This document shows positions 18,276 through 25,863 of a stretch of 32,655 bases of DNA, one piece after another (positions within the stretch are counted from its first letter, which is position 1; each line of letters starts with the position of its first letter). Both the position numbers and the translations under genes were made by a program. The notes under the pieces are model-generated. The model ran no database searches and was not told the origin of the DNA. It was given only the letters and a program-made list of their open reading frames with translations. The stretch lies in the NCBI GenBank assembly GCA_937766455.1, contig CALLXD010000025.1:1-32655 (forward strand). The letters are read 5' to 3'. This DNA comes from Vicinamibacterales bacterium. Lineage in GTDB: Bacteria > Acidobacteriota > Vicinamibacteria > Vicinamibacterales > UBA8438.

Positions 18276-18748
18276 GAGCGTCCCTCGCGCAGGTCGGCGG
18301 CGGCTCGGTGAATCGCCCGCCGTATACGTTGATAGGTGCCGCACCGGCATATGTTGCCGGTCATCGCGATGTCGATCTCGGCATCCGTCGGCGAGGCATT
18401 CCGGGCCAGCAGCGCCGCCGCTGACATCAACTGTCCCGATTGGCAGTACCCGCACTGGGGCACGTTCTCTGCCAACCAGGCGCGCTGCAAGGGGTGTGAC
18501 CGATCCGGACTCAACGATTCGACGGTGTGCACCGACCTGCCCCGGACGCTGCGCAGCGGAGTGACACAGGAGCGAATGGCACGGCCGTCCAGATGCACGG
18601 TGCACGCGCCGCACAGCGAGCGACCGCATCCGAATTTCGTCCCCGTCAGTCCGGCGATTTCGCGAATCGCCCACAACAACGGCGTCTCGCCACCGGCATC
18701 GTCTTCGAGTGTGATCGGTTGATCGTTGAGTCGAAAGGTGGTCGCCAT
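18272..18748 (-). CDS. [2Fe-2S]-binding subunit of the xanthine dehydrogenase-family oxidoreductase
   Basis: A 158-aa small subunit carrying two [2Fe-2S] clusters that pass electrons from the molybdenum site. The plant-ferredoxin-type cluster uses Cys 41, 46, 49 and 61 ([17 protein letters not shown]...RSC). The second uses Cys 99 and 102 (QCGYCQSGQ) and 134 and 136 ([12 protein letters not shown]). The length matches CoxS/IorA-type subunits (about 150-160 aa). It has no signal peptide of its own and would travel with the Tat-signalled large subunit (established for related enzymes, inferred here). It is the first gene of a two-gene operon, divergent from the cupin gene. Confidence 0.95.
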   Translation of the reverse strand: MATTFRLNDQPITLEDDAGGETPLLWAIREIAGLTGTKFGCGRSLCGACTVHLDGRAIRSCVTPLRSVRGRSVHTVESLSPDRSHPLQRAWLAENVPQCGYCQSGQLMSAAALLARNASPTDAEIDIAMTGNICRCGTYQRIRRAIHRAAADLREGRS

Positions 18749-19144
18749 GATTAGGGCTTCCTATCGCTCAGGCTCAATTCCTCGAGCCGTGGGTTGAGAA
18801 GTGTGCATGGACCGACGCGAGCCGTCGGCCAGTCTCCCCGGCGGCCTCCAGGTCAGGTCCGCGCCAGCGTGCCCCGGTCCAACCCAAGGTTGAATCGGCA
18901 CCGCGTATGTGGCGCGGTCGACAACAGCCTGACTCCCGTCAGGGGTACCCTCTGACTCGATCCGGGAACGTCACCACGATACCATCCGACCCTGAGGCAG
19001 TCACGTGAGCAGCGTGCGGCAACTTGGGTACGGAGACCGCCGTGGCGAAACGCCGAATTGGCTGGCCGCGGCCCACATGACCATCGCCCAGCCACGCTCC
19101 ACCTGACGCCAATCCATGTCATTGCACCAGCCCAAGGAGGCTCG
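18749..19144. other. Divergent intergenic region (396 bp)
   Basis: This lies between the start of the oxidoreductase operon (-) and the cupin gene (+) and must hold both promoters. I see no strong -35/-10 pair and no convincing operator palindrome. An open frame from TTG 19058 runs into the cupin gene, but its first 29 codons lack signal-peptide character. Confidence 0.5.
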
Positions 19145-19648
19145 ATGATGCGCGCACCACTACTGCCCCTGCTCGCCATACTCCTGACCGCCCCCGCCGC
19201 CGCGCAGGACGCCCCGGAGGCGACGGACGTCACAGCGGCTGCCATTCGCACGTTTCTGGCCGCCTTGCCCAGGGACCGGGTCAGTGACCGCCCGATTCGG
19301 GTGGTCGACGTAACCGGCGACTACCGCGTCGGCGTATTCGGCGTCTTCCGCCCCGAGTCCCTCGCCGGCGGCGCCAACAAGCACGAAGTCAACACCACCG
19401 AAATCTATTACATGCTGAAGGGCGCCGCGACCCTCGTCACCGGAGGCACGATGCGTCCGCCCGGTCCCCCCATCCCCGGCACCTCGGCCCGAAGCCCCGG
19501 CATCGACGACGGCGTCTCCCGCCGTCTGACCCAGGGTGACGTCGTCATCATCCCCGGCCACACCCCACACTGGTGGAGCAACCTCGAGTCCGACATCGAA
19601 TACCTCATCATCCGCCCAGACCCAGATAATCGTCTCGAACTCAAATAG
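19145..19648 (+). CDS. Secreted cupin-domain protein
   Basis: A 167-aa small protein with a signal peptide (MMRAPLLPLLAILLTAPAAAQ, residues 1-21) and one cupin beta-barrel. The first cupin motif is seen in GGANKHEVNTTEIYYMLKGAATLVTGG (His and Glu ligands), the second in GDVVIIPGHTPHWWSN. Metal binding through these His/Glu residues is expected. The catalytic or binding role cannot be assigned. AAGGAGG (19134-19140) precedes the ATG pair at 19145/19148; the second ATG has slightly better spacing, so the start may be one codon later. The IS256 element is inserted 20 bp after its stop, outside the coding sequence. Confidence 0.9.
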   Translation: MMRAPLLPLLAILLTAPAAAQDAPEATDVTAAAIRTFLAALPRDRVSDRPIRVVDVTGDYRVGVFGVFRPESLAGGANKHEVNTTEIYYMLKGAATLVTGGTMRPPGPPIPGTSARSPGIDDGVSRRLTQGDVVIIPGHTPHWWSNLESDIEYLIIRPDPDNRLELK

Positions 19649-19668
19649 GGGTGTTAACCAGGATCTAG

Positions 19669-19676
19669 TGCTTGTG
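19669..19676. repeat. Left 8-bp target duplication of the IS256-family element
   Basis: TGCTTGTG lies directly outside the left terminal repeat and is repeated exactly at 21120-21127 outside the right one. Eight bp is a normal duplication size for the IS256 family. Confidence 0.9.
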
Positions 19677-19704
19677 GGGATTGTCCCGCTCGCTGTTGAT
19701 CTTC
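19677..19704 (+). repeat. IS256-family left terminal inverted repeat
   Basis: It begins GGGATTGTCCC and ends CTGTTGATCTTC, pairing with 21092-21119. Similarity resumes further in (GAGCGGCGGCTTCT) after a ~6-base indel. Confidence 0.85.
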
Positions 19705-19729
19705 GCGAGCGGCGGCTTCTGCTGTGATT

Positions 19730-21016
19730 CTATGCGACCCGCTCGGTAGACGCCTCCTCCTTGGCTTCGAGCACATCGAGGGCTGCGACCAACTTCGGAA
19801 TGTCGCGCCAGCCGTGGACCCGCCTGAACGTCTTCTCCGCTTCGACGATGGCCGCGCTGACCCAGCGTATGACCATCATGCCGTTGCGCCACCGCTTCAC
19901 GTTGCGCGAGTAGGTCGCAATGGTGCTGTTGAAGTTCTCGATCGCGTTGGTGGTGCGGAGCTTCCGATACAACACGCCGGTGACACCGAGGCGTTGGAGC
20001 GTGAGGGTGTCGTCGAGCCCCTCGCGCACGGACGCCGCTGCGCCAGGATGGTCCGTCTCGAGCGACGTGGCCAGGCGCTTCAAGTGTCGGTGCGCCACCG
20101 CGACGTCTCCCGCGGTCCAGGCGTCCCGCAGCCTGGCCGTCACGTTCGCGTGCAATCGCTCCGGGAGGTGGCCCAGAATGTTGCGCTGCTTGTGGAGCTG
20201 ACACCGTTGGATCGCGGCCAGCGCCCCGAAGACCGTGCGGATGGCCGAGGTGAGGGCCTTCGCGCCGTCGATCACAAAAAGGCGCGCCCGGTCGGGATCC
20301 AATCCGCGATCCACGAGGTCGCGGAGCAGCGCCTTGACGACGCGGCTGTGCTCGGTGTGCCCTTCGCGCAGGCCCAGAATCTGCTTTTTGCCCTCGCCAT
20401 CAATGCCCAGCGCGATTAACACCGTGTGGTCGCCCAGGATGATCCCGTCGATCAGCACGATCGGAAAGTGGCGGTCCCCGAGCGGCATCGTCAGCCAGGT
20501 GGTCAGCTGCGTGGTCGTCAGCGCGACATACCGGCGCGAGACGGCGCTCTTCGACGTCGACCGCTCACTGACCTCGTCCGGTAGCGGGTCGAGGCTCCGG
20601 GCGTACTTTCGCGTCGAGATCCCGCAGGCCACGGCGTTCACCGTCTGCGCGTCCAGCGGGTCTTGGTCCGAGGCGAACGCGAAGCTGGGCAGCGTGAGCT
20701 CCTGCCCAGCCTGACTGCGGACGCGGGGGCGCGTCATCTGAATCCGGCGCCCCCTGAGCGTGACCTCGCTCGGCGCCGTGCCCGCGCGGCCCGCCCGTCG
20801 GTCGGGGTTGTGTTTTCCGCGCGGCCCGCACAACTCGGTGCGGTCCTGCTCCATCATGGCGTCGAGGACCTGTTGGCCCGCACGAATGCACAGATCGAAA
20901 TACGAGCGTTCGACACGCGCAAACGCGCCCAGCACCGACAGAGGCACTTCTATGGTCGCGGCCTTGGACTGCTCTACAGCTTGGAGACGGGGCGACTTCC
21001 TGGCATGCTTCGTCAT
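19730..21016 (-). CDS. IS256-family (mutator-type) transposase
   Basis: A 428-aa DDE transposase that catalyses movement of the surrounding element. The catalytic triad is visible as Asp190 in IVLIDGIILG, Asp250 in LFVIDGAKAL and Glu360 in RTTNAIENFN. The family signature C-x2-H is at 272-275 (RCQLHKQRNI). The N-terminal part contains the DNA-binding region (VLDAMMEQDRTELCG, EVTLRGRRIQMTRPRVR). Length and motif order are those of intact IS256 members (about 400-430 aa). ATG 21016 follows AAGGAG at an 8-base spacing. No frame break is visible, so the enzyme may still be active. Confidence 0.95.
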   Translation of the reverse strand: MTKHARKSPRLQAVEQSKAATIEVPLSVLGAFARVERSYFDLCIRAGQQVLDAMMEQDRTELCGPRGKHNPDRRAGRAGTAPSEVTLRGRRIQMTRPRVRSQAGQELTLPSFAFASDQDPLDAQTVNAVACGISTRKYARSLDPLPDEVSERSTSKSAVSRRYVALTTTQLTTWLTMPLGDRHFPIVLIDGIILGDHTVLIALGIDGEGKKQILGLREGHTEHSRVVKALLRDLVDRGLDPDRARLFVIDGAKALTSAIRTVFGALAAIQRCQLHKQRNILGHLPERLHANVTARLRDAWTAGDVAVAHRHLKRLATSLETDHPGAAASVREGLDDTLTLQRLGVTGVLYRKLRTTNAIENFNSTIATYSRNVKRWRNGMMVIRWVSAAIVEAEKTFRRVHGWRDIPKLVAALDVLEAKEEASTERVA

Positions 21017-21091
21017 GGCGGTGGCTCCTTCTTGGTTTGGTTACCCCTTCCGTATCACACGGAGGGTGAAGAAGCCGCCGCTCTTACATCA

Positions 21092-21119
21092 GAAGATCAA
21101 CAGGTCTTGGGACATTCCC
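21092..21119 (-). repeat. IS256-family right terminal inverted repeat
   Basis: Its reverse complement begins GGGAATGTCCC and ends CTGTTGATCTTC. It pairs with the left end at 19677-19704 and defines the transposase-proximal end. Confidence 0.85.
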
Positions 21120-21127
21120 TGCTTGTG
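21120..21127. repeat. Right 8-bp target duplication of the IS256-family element
   Basis: TGCTTGTG, identical to 19669-19676. Confidence 0.9.
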
Positions 21128-21160
21128 AGACGGCCGGTCGAGGGGCAAAACGGCTGCTCG

Positions 21161-21216
21161 GCGGGTGTTTCGCTTGGCGCGAAAAACATGGAATTCTTGG
21201 GGACGGTGGCCGGGCC
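21161..21216. repeat. REP-like palindromic unit
   Basis: A perfect stem TTTCGC/GCGAAA (21168-21173 and 21179-21184, 5-base loop) sits in a block that continues to GGAATTCTTGGGGACGG. A similar order (GGCGGGCGTTTTCG, short loop, CGAAAGTC, then TTTTTGGGAC) occurs at 25528-25568. It may be a REP/MITE-like repeat; no transposase belonging to it is seen. Confidence 0.5.
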
Positions 21217-21347
21217 CTGCCAATCTCCTGAACCCACGTCGAGACCGGTCCGACCCCAGCCTGGCACCCATTGCGAAGCGGACCACATGGTGGTACAACG
21301 ACCTTAGTCTTTTGTCGTCTCGACCCCGTAGCGGAAGGAACCCTCTG

Positions 21348-22661
21348 ATGAGAATCCAGACACGCTCGCTCGTGGTCCTCGCGGCGGTCGCCGCGCTGGC
21401 AATCCTCGCGGCGTCCGGCGACGCACTCGCCAACAATGAGGCGGACGTCACCTACTATCGGGACGTGCTGCCGATCATTCAAGACAACTGCCAAACCTGT
21501 CATCGGGACGACGGTCTGAACCTCGGGGGCGTCATTGCGCCGATGTCGTTCATGAGCTATGACACGACCCGTCCCTGGGCGCGCGCGATCGCGCGCAAGG
21601 TCGAGGCGCGGGAAATGCCTCCCTGGTTCGCCTCTGGACCGACGGACGTTTTCTCGAACGAGCGCGGACTGACCGATGAGGAGATCGGGACGCTCGTACG
21701 GTGGGTCGAGGCGGGCGCGCCCGCGGGCGAGACGGCGGACGCGCCGACGCCGCACCAGTTCGTCGAGAACACGAGTGGCGGCTGGTCACTCGGCACTCCT
21801 GACTTCGTCTTTCAGCTGGAAGAGCCCTACTTCGTCGACGACGACGTGTATGACCTGAACATCAGCTTCTTCCAGACGTTGACTGAGGCTGACTTACCCG
21901 ACGATGTCTGGGTACGCGGGTGGGAGTTCAAGACCGGCGCCGGCAGCGTGACGCACCACATGTGTGGCTTCGTCCGTGGGCCGGACCCGGCTGTCGACCC
22001 CGGTGAGGCCGCCCAGAAGGGTGCCGCCGGCTCGGGGCAGTTGCTGACCTGTATCGCGGAGGGCGCCGAGGCCGTGATGCTGCCAGACGGCTATGGCCTG
22101 CACCTGGAAGCAGGCTCGACGCTCACCTACAACATGCACTACCACAAGCGGCCGGGCGAAGGCAGCGGCGTGTGGACCCAGCCGGAGATTGCGTTCTTCG
22201 TGGAGAACCGGCCGGTGACGCATCAAGTGACCAATGATGCGATCGGGAACACCGGTTTCGAGTTACCGCCGGGGGTCGACAACTACCGGATTGGCGCCTC
22301 ACGGACCCTTGAGCAAGACACCCACGTGCTCACCTACTGGCCGCACGGGCATCTTCGGACCAAGGCGGCCCGCTACACGGCGACCTACCCGGACGGGCGC
22401 GAAGAACTGTTGCTCGACGTGCCGGCCTACGACCAGGGATGGCAGGAAACCTACAAGCTGAAACAGCCGAAGCTGCTGCCCAAGGGCACCCGCATCGATG
22501 TCAGCCAGTGGTATGACAACTCGCCGGAGCGTGCGGCACGCTACGACTTCGACCCGGACCTGACGCCGGGGCACGGCCCCCGGACCGACGACGAGATGGC
22601 GCTCGGTTTCATCGGATACGCCGTGGAAATCGACCCCGACCCGACCGAAGACGAGAACTAG
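21348..22661 (+). CDS. Cytochrome c / copper type II ascorbate-dependent monooxygenase-like secreted protein
   Basis: A 437-aa exported protein: signal peptide (residues 1-28, ending DALA), cytochrome c-like domain with CQTCH at 48-52 (YYRDVLPIIQDNCQTCHRDDG), then two beta-sandwich regions resembling the copper type II monooxygenases (peptidylglycine hydroxylase family). Candidate copper ligands follow the family order: His203-His204 in SVTHHMCGF, His264 and His266 in YNMHYHKRPG, and His333/His335 in WPHGHLRTK. In acidobacterial relatives the last motif usually reads PHMHLRGK (recalled), so the Met to Gly change is notable. The usual start is ATG 21348, with GGAAGGAA about 8 bases upstream; the open frame extends to 21165 without signal-peptide character. 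No substrate can be assigned. It precedes a DUF2911-like gene on the same strand. Confidence 0.85.
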   Translation: MRIQTRSLVVLAAVAALAILAASGDALANNEADVTYYRDVLPIIQDNCQTCHRDDGLNLGGVIAPMSFMSYDTTRPWARAIARKVEAREMPPWFASGPTDVFSNERGLTDEEIGTLVRWVEAGAPAGETADAPTPHQFVENTSGGWSLGTPDFVFQLEEPYFVDDDVYDLNISFFQTLTEADLPDDVWVRGWEFKTGAGSVTHHMCGFVRGPDPAVDPGEAAQKGAAGSGQLLTCIAEGAEAVMLPDGYGLHLEAGSTLTYNMHYHKRPGEGSGVWTQPEIAFFVENRPVTHQVTNDAIGNTGFELPPGVDNYRIGASRTLEQDTHVLTYWPHGHLRTKAARYTATYPDGREELLLDVPAYDQGWQETYKLKQPKLLPKGTRIDVSQWYDNSPERAARYDFDPDLTPGHGPRTDDEMALGFIGYAVEIDPDPTEDEN

Positions 22662-22735
22662 CAGCCCCTGCGCAGCCGACGCGGATCGGTGTCCGTCGAC
22701 CCTGTCGGTTGCCCTTCGTCAGAGCGGTGCCAGTC

Positions 22736-23875
22736 ATGTATCACCGGCCCCAGCGGCTATCTTCGTTCGGGATATTCACCGCGCTCGTCGTGCTCTTTCC
22801 GCACACCGGCTCCACCCAGACAGACGAGCAGGACGCGCTTGCGCGCACGGCGCTCACGCTCAGCGCGCGGCAGATCAGCGTGTCCTACGACTCGACGCTC
22901 CGAGCGAACGACCCGGCGCACCGCCCCGTCCTTGACGCGGCCAGCGGCGAGGGAAGCGAAATCCACCTCGGACGACTCGAGGGCCACCGCGCGCTCAAAC
23001 TCGGGCCACTCGGTCCCGAGTCAGGCGACGACCCTCCGCCCTCGGGACCCGACCACGAACTGTGGCTGGTCCGAAACGGCAGTGCGTGGGTGCTCGACGC
23101 CCGTCCGATCCTCAACGAAGACGAAGACAACGGGGCCGCCGTCCAGATTCCGCTTCAACACCTCGTACGACCGGACGACATGTCGCCCACGCCGCTCGTC
23201 ACCCTTCTGCCGTCCGGAGACGACCACGGCGAACTATCGCTTTTGTGGGGTGAGCACTCCTGGCATGCCGACTTCCAATTCGTCGAGCTGACCCGCACGC
23301 CCCCCCCGGAGCGCACCTCCAACGTAGGACCGGCCACCTCGCTGACACCCGACTCGGACACCAGCGCGCGCTGGCGAGGGGCGCGTCTAGGCACCCGCAA
23401 CGAGACGGTGGTCGCGACACCGACCGGTGAGACGATCCAGGTGCTATTCCACAAGGAGCTTGGCACCGACCACCGCGACTTCGCGGCCCTGGAATCGACG
23501 GCAGACGGAGAGATCGTCGAACTGTCGGGCGGCGCGGCGCTCCGCCTCCGGAGCGAGGTATCGCTACGGTTCGGTGACACGCTGATTCCGACCGACAACC
23601 TCGCACCGAACTTCCCCGGGTCATACGCCCTCTGGCTGAAGGCGGTGGACGATGGCTGGCGACTCGTCTTCAACCACGAGGCCGACTCGTGGGGCACCCA
23701 GCACGACCCGGCGTTCGACGCCGCCGAGATCGACCTGACCCACGACTACGTCGGTACCACCACCGAGCGTCCGCTTCAGGTCTACCTGGTGCCTCGTCGT
23801 CCCGGCGAAGTCAGTCTGGTGATCCACTGGGGCCAGCACACCTGGACCGCCGCCTTCACGATCGACGGCGAGTAG
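22736..23875 (+). CDS. Secreted protein with two DUF2911-like repeats
   Basis: A 379-aa hypothetical exported protein from ATG 22736 (an upstream TTG 22709 and GTG 22727 also lie in frame). The signal peptide covers about residues 1-27 (FGIFTALVVLFPHTGSTQ). Two similar halves follow. Each has a segment on modified forms of ALWLxxxxxxWxLxxN (ELWLVRNGSAWVLDARPI and ALWLKAVDDGWRLVFNHE) and ends in a beta-hairpin GxxxLxxxWGxHxWxAxFxxxE/D (LSLLWGEHSWHADFQFVE and LVIHWGQHTWTAAFTIDG). The WGTQHDPAFDAAEIDL segment looks like DUF2911, a domain of unknown function often found in exported proteins of Acidobacteria and Bacteroidetes. The 74-bp gap after the cytochrome gene allows cotranscription. The function is unknown. 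Confidence 0.8.
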   Translation: MYHRPQRLSSFGIFTALVVLFPHTGSTQTDEQDALARTALTLSARQISVSYDSTLRANDPAHRPVLDAASGEGSEIHLGRLEGHRALKLGPLGPESGDDPPPSGPDHELWLVRNGSAWVLDARPILNEDEDNGAAVQIPLQHLVRPDDMSPTPLVTLLPSGDDHGELSLLWGEHSWHADFQFVELTRTPPPERTSNVGPATSLTPDSDTSARWRGARLGTRNETVVATPTGETIQVLFHKELGTDHRDFAALESTADGEIVELSGGAALRLRSEVSLRFGDTLIPTDNLAPNFPGSYALWLKAVDDGWRLVFNHEADSWGTQHDPAFDAAEIDLTHDYVGTTTERPLQVYLVPRRPGEVSLVIHWGQHTWTAAFTIDGE

Positions 23876-24048
23876 GCCGGAGGCCGCCGTCGTGCGGTGA
23901 CCGCGCTGAATTTTACGCTCGGGGCGCTCGCAATCTTCGCGCGACAAAGCGCGCGCACGCGACCGTCATTTGTCCGGCTCGTCCGCCCGTACACGCAGAG
24001 CCCCGACAAGTCCGAGTGAAGGGGATGGATCTACCCAGGGTCCAGGCG
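23876..24048. other. Short intergenic stretch before the decayed kinase tail
   Basis: No gene is supported. GCGCG-rich short inverted repeats around 23936-23956 follow the DUF2911-like gene, without a T-run. Confidence 0.4.
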
Positions 24049-24268
24049 CTAGCGCCCCAGCCCCTGTTGCCAGTTCGAGACGACGGTGAGCGACCGGCCG
24101 CCGTCGGCCTGATCGGGCACGATGGCCAGAAGCCGCTGTAGATCCGGCGTCGCTGAGACCGGCCCACTGGCGAGCACGCCGCTCACCGGTGGAAAACGAA
24201 GCTGGCCGACGACTGTCGGCGTCGAGGCGGAAAACTCCGGTGATGTCTCGATATCCACCAGGAGCAAC
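24049..24268 (-). pseudogene. 3' fragment of a kinase-linked TolB/WD40 protein
   Basis: About 73 codons on the - strand end at TAG 24049-24051. They read LLLVDIETSPEFSASTPTVV, then LLAIVPDQADGGRSLTVVSNWQQGLG. This matches the C-terminal end of acidobacterial serine/threonine kinases with TolB/WD40 tails, where the last blade is followed by an xVxNWxxxL ending; the intact-length copy in this window ends FIQNWGTALEALL. The fragment stops exactly where the IS30 element begins (24269), and the rest of the gene is absent. The 5' stub at 25645-25852 is the likely other end of the same gene. Non-functional. Confidence 0.75.
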
Positions 24269-24293
24269 GGTGAATTCAAGGGGTCGATGCAAC
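24269..24293 (+). repeat. IS30 copy A left inverted repeat
   Basis: Starts GGTGAATTCAAGGGG and ends TGCAAC; pairs with 25458-25482 at 20 of 25 positions. The same repeat, slightly changed, bounds copy B. Confidence 0.85.
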
Positions 24294-24323
24294 GCGATGA
24301 AATGATGACCTGCAGGAGGGCTC

Positions 24324-25475
24324 ATGGAACGCGTGTGTCGCCCAAGTATGTCGAGCGCCGAGCGGGCGGAGGTCTGGAGACGGTGGAAGCGAGGCGAGTC
24401 AGTCAGTGACATCGGCCGTGCCTTGGGGCGTTTCCGCAAACAGGTCCACCGTGTCGTCGCCGCGCACGGCGGCGTCCCCCCACGAGCGCGTACGCGAGCC
24501 CGGTGCGCGCTGACATTGGCCGAGCGCGAGGAGATTTCCCGAGGACTGGCCAACGACTGTTCGTTGCGGGGCATCGCGGGCCGACTGGGGCGGGCCCCCT
24601 CGACCGTCAGCCGGGAAGTGCGACGGCATGGGGGCCGGACGCGCTATCGGGCCGCGGCCGCCGATGGTCGTGCGTGGGACCGAGCGCGGCGTCCCAAGCG
24701 GTGCCGGTTGGCGATCGACCCCACGCTCTGCCGCCTCGTCGCTGAGAAGCTCGCGGACGATTGGTCGCCGCAGCGGATTTCTGGGTGGCTTGCGCGGACC
24801 TTTCCGGGGGATCCTCGGCTCCACGTGTCGCACGAGACGATCTATCTGAGCCTCTTCGTCCAGACGCGCGGCGTGCTGAAGAAGGCGTTGATCGCCCACC
24901 TGCGGCGGCGGCGACGCATGCGCCGCTCCAAGCTGGCTACGACGGCGGGACAGCAGCGCATCGATGCGGTCTCGATTCGCGAGCGCCCAGCCGAAGCGGA
25001 GGATCGCGCCGTGCCCGGTCACTGGGAGGGCGACTTGCTGTCGGGGGCCCGAAACTCCCACATCGCGACGCTGGTCGAGCGGCAGTCCCGCTTCGTGCTC
25101 TTAGTGCGTCTGGCCGGGAAAGACACGACCAGCGTGGTCGCGGCGCTCTCGCAGGCGATCCGAGCGTTGCCCGCGGGCCTCATGGTGTCCCTGACCTGGG
25201 ACCGCGGTCACGAACTGGCGGCGCACAAGACGTTGACCGTCGCCACCCAGGTCCAGGTCTACTTCTGCGATCCGCAAAGTCCGTGGCAGCGCGGCACGAA
25301 CGAAAACACCAATGGCTTGCTGCGTCAGTACTTCCCGCATGGCACGGACCTGAGGCACTACACCCAAACTGATCTGAACGCGGTCGCCCAACGTCTCAAC
25401 ACGCGACCGCGCAAGACACTGGGCTATGCCACGCCCGCTGATAGACTGGCGGCCACTGTTGCACCGACCGGTTGA
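24324..25475 (+). CDS. IS30-family transposase (copy A)
   Basis: A 383-aa DDE transposase. The N-terminal helix-turn-helix regions include RRWKRGESVSDIGRALGR and LTLAEREEISRGLANDCSLRGIAGRLGRAPSTVSREVRRHGG, the usual IS30 start. The catalytic residues are Asp237 (PGHWEGDLLSGARN), Asp293 (SLTWDRGHEL) and Glu327 (WQRGTNENTNGLLRQYFP). The Asp-Glu spacing of 33 residues is normal for IS30. Start ATG 24324 follows AGGAGG at about 5 bases. It is roughly three-quarters identical to copy B by eye, so the two are related but distinct elements, not recent duplicates. Intact and possibly active. Confidence 0.95.
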   Translation: MERVCRPSMSSAERAEVWRRWKRGESVSDIGRALGRFRKQVHRVVAAHGGVPPRARTRARCALTLAEREEISRGLANDCSLRGIAGRLGRAPSTVSREVRRHGGRTRYRAAAADGRAWDRARRPKRCRLAIDPTLCRLVAEKLADDWSPQRISGWLARTFPGDPRLHVSHETIYLSLFVQTRGVLKKALIAHLRRRRRMRRSKLATTAGQQRIDAVSIRERPAEAEDRAVPGHWEGDLLSGARNSHIATLVERQSRFVLLVRLAGKDTTSVVAALSQAIRALPAGLMVSLTWDRGHELAAHKTLTVATQVQVYFCDPQSPWQRGTNENTNGLLRQYFPHGTDLRHYTQTDLNAVAQRLNTRPRKTLGYATPADRLAATVAPTG

Positions 25476-25482
25476 ACCCACC
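25458..25482 (-). repeat. IS30 copy A right inverted repeat
   Basis: Reverse complement begins GGTGGGTTCAACCGG and ends TGCAAC; pairs with 24269-24293. It overlaps the last codons of the transposase. Confidence 0.85.
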
Positions 25483-25485
25483 AGT

Positions 25486-25630
25486 GGTTCTGGGACAGTC
25501 AGGCGTAGGGGCGAAAGTCGTCGATTGGCGGGCGTTTTCGTGGGGCGAAAGTCAGAGGTTTTTGGGACACTCAGACCAGTTCTACTGGGCCCGCGACGCG
25601 CCGGCCAAGGGGTTTCTGGGACACGCCGAC
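25486..25630. repeat. Cluster of GGTTxTGGGACA motifs and GGGGCGAAAGTC repeats
   Basis: Three near-identical motifs, GGTTCTGGGACAGTC (25486-25500), GGTTTTTGGGACACTC (25558-25573) and GGTTTCTGGGACACGC (25610-25625), fill the space between IS30 and the kinase stub. Between the first two, GGGGCGAAAGTC occurs twice (25508-25519 and 25542-25553). A TTTTCG-TGGG-CGAAAG hairpin overlaps the second one. This looks like stacked ends of decayed elements or REP-like repeats; the family is not recognised. Confidence 0.55.
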
Positions 25631-25644
25631 CAAGATGTGCGGAT

Positions 25645-25852
25645 CGGATGCAGTGCTATCGGGTGGGGGCAAGAACTTTGGCGAAGCGGGCCAACCGATC
25701 AGCGTTGAGGTGAACGCCTCCGGCAGCACCTTGAGCGCCACGTCCCGGTCGAGCTTGGTATCGCGGGCCTGATACACCTCACCCATCCCGCCTTCGCCGA
25801 TCTTGGCGGTGACAGTGTACGAGCCGAGAGTGGTGCCAGATTCGAACGGCAT
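25645..25852 (-). pseudogene. 5' stub of a serine/threonine kinase gene (stub A)
   Basis: ATG 25852 starts [48 protein letters not shown], which is the N-lobe start of an acidobacterial kinase with the glycine loop (GEGGMGEV) and VALK lysine. After EAFTS the frame is lost, but homology continues in a shifted frame (DRLARF, then AKVLA, then a blurred HPN-IAAIH region) to about 25645. Everything beyond is absent. The remaining C-terminus may be the fragment at 24049-24268, with IS30 copy A between them. Its ATG is 12 bp after the sulfotransferase stop. Non-functional. Confidence 0.8.
25750..25830. repeat. Direct repeat, copy 1 (kinase 5' end)
   Basis: About 80 bp that encode the kinase N-lobe on the - strand, repeated at 26795-26875 on the other side of the sulfotransferase. 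The central 52 bp (from GCGGGCCTGATACACC) differ at one position; identity falls towards the outer side. Confidence 0.8.
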
Positions 25853-25863
25853 GGGTCGGTTTG

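Larger units (their letters stand above)
19677..21119 (-). mobile_element. Complete IS256-family insertion sequence (1443 bp)
   Basis: The element is bounded by imperfect inverted repeats. The left end 19677-19704 and the reverse complement of 21092-21119 agree at 22 of 28 positions: GGGA, TGTCCC and CTGTTGATCTTC are identical, with a variable 5-base block between. Inside them lies one full transposase gene on the - strand. Exact 8-bp direct repeats (TGCTTGTG) flank both ends, so the boundaries are well defined and the insertion is probably fairly recent. It inserted between the cupin gene and the cytochrome gene without breaking either. Confidence 0.92.
24269..25482 (+). mobile_element. IS30-family insertion sequence, copy A (1214 bp)
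   Basis: Terminal inverted repeats of 25 bp at 24269-24293 and 25458-25482 (20 of 25 positions match; consensus GGTG..TTCAA..GGTCG.TGCAAC) enclose one transposase gene. The neighbouring bases (GCAAC left, AGTGG right) do not form a target duplication, unlike copy B. Either an end has been rearranged since insertion, or the element marks a deletion junction. The flanks are the 3' tail and 5' stub of a kinase gene. Confidence 0.9.

Noticed and set aside
18276-18674. 133-codon upstream extension of the molybdopterin subunit frame
   Set aside because: It overlaps the [2Fe-2S] gene in another frame; the GTGA overlap and the Tat signal fix the start at 18275.
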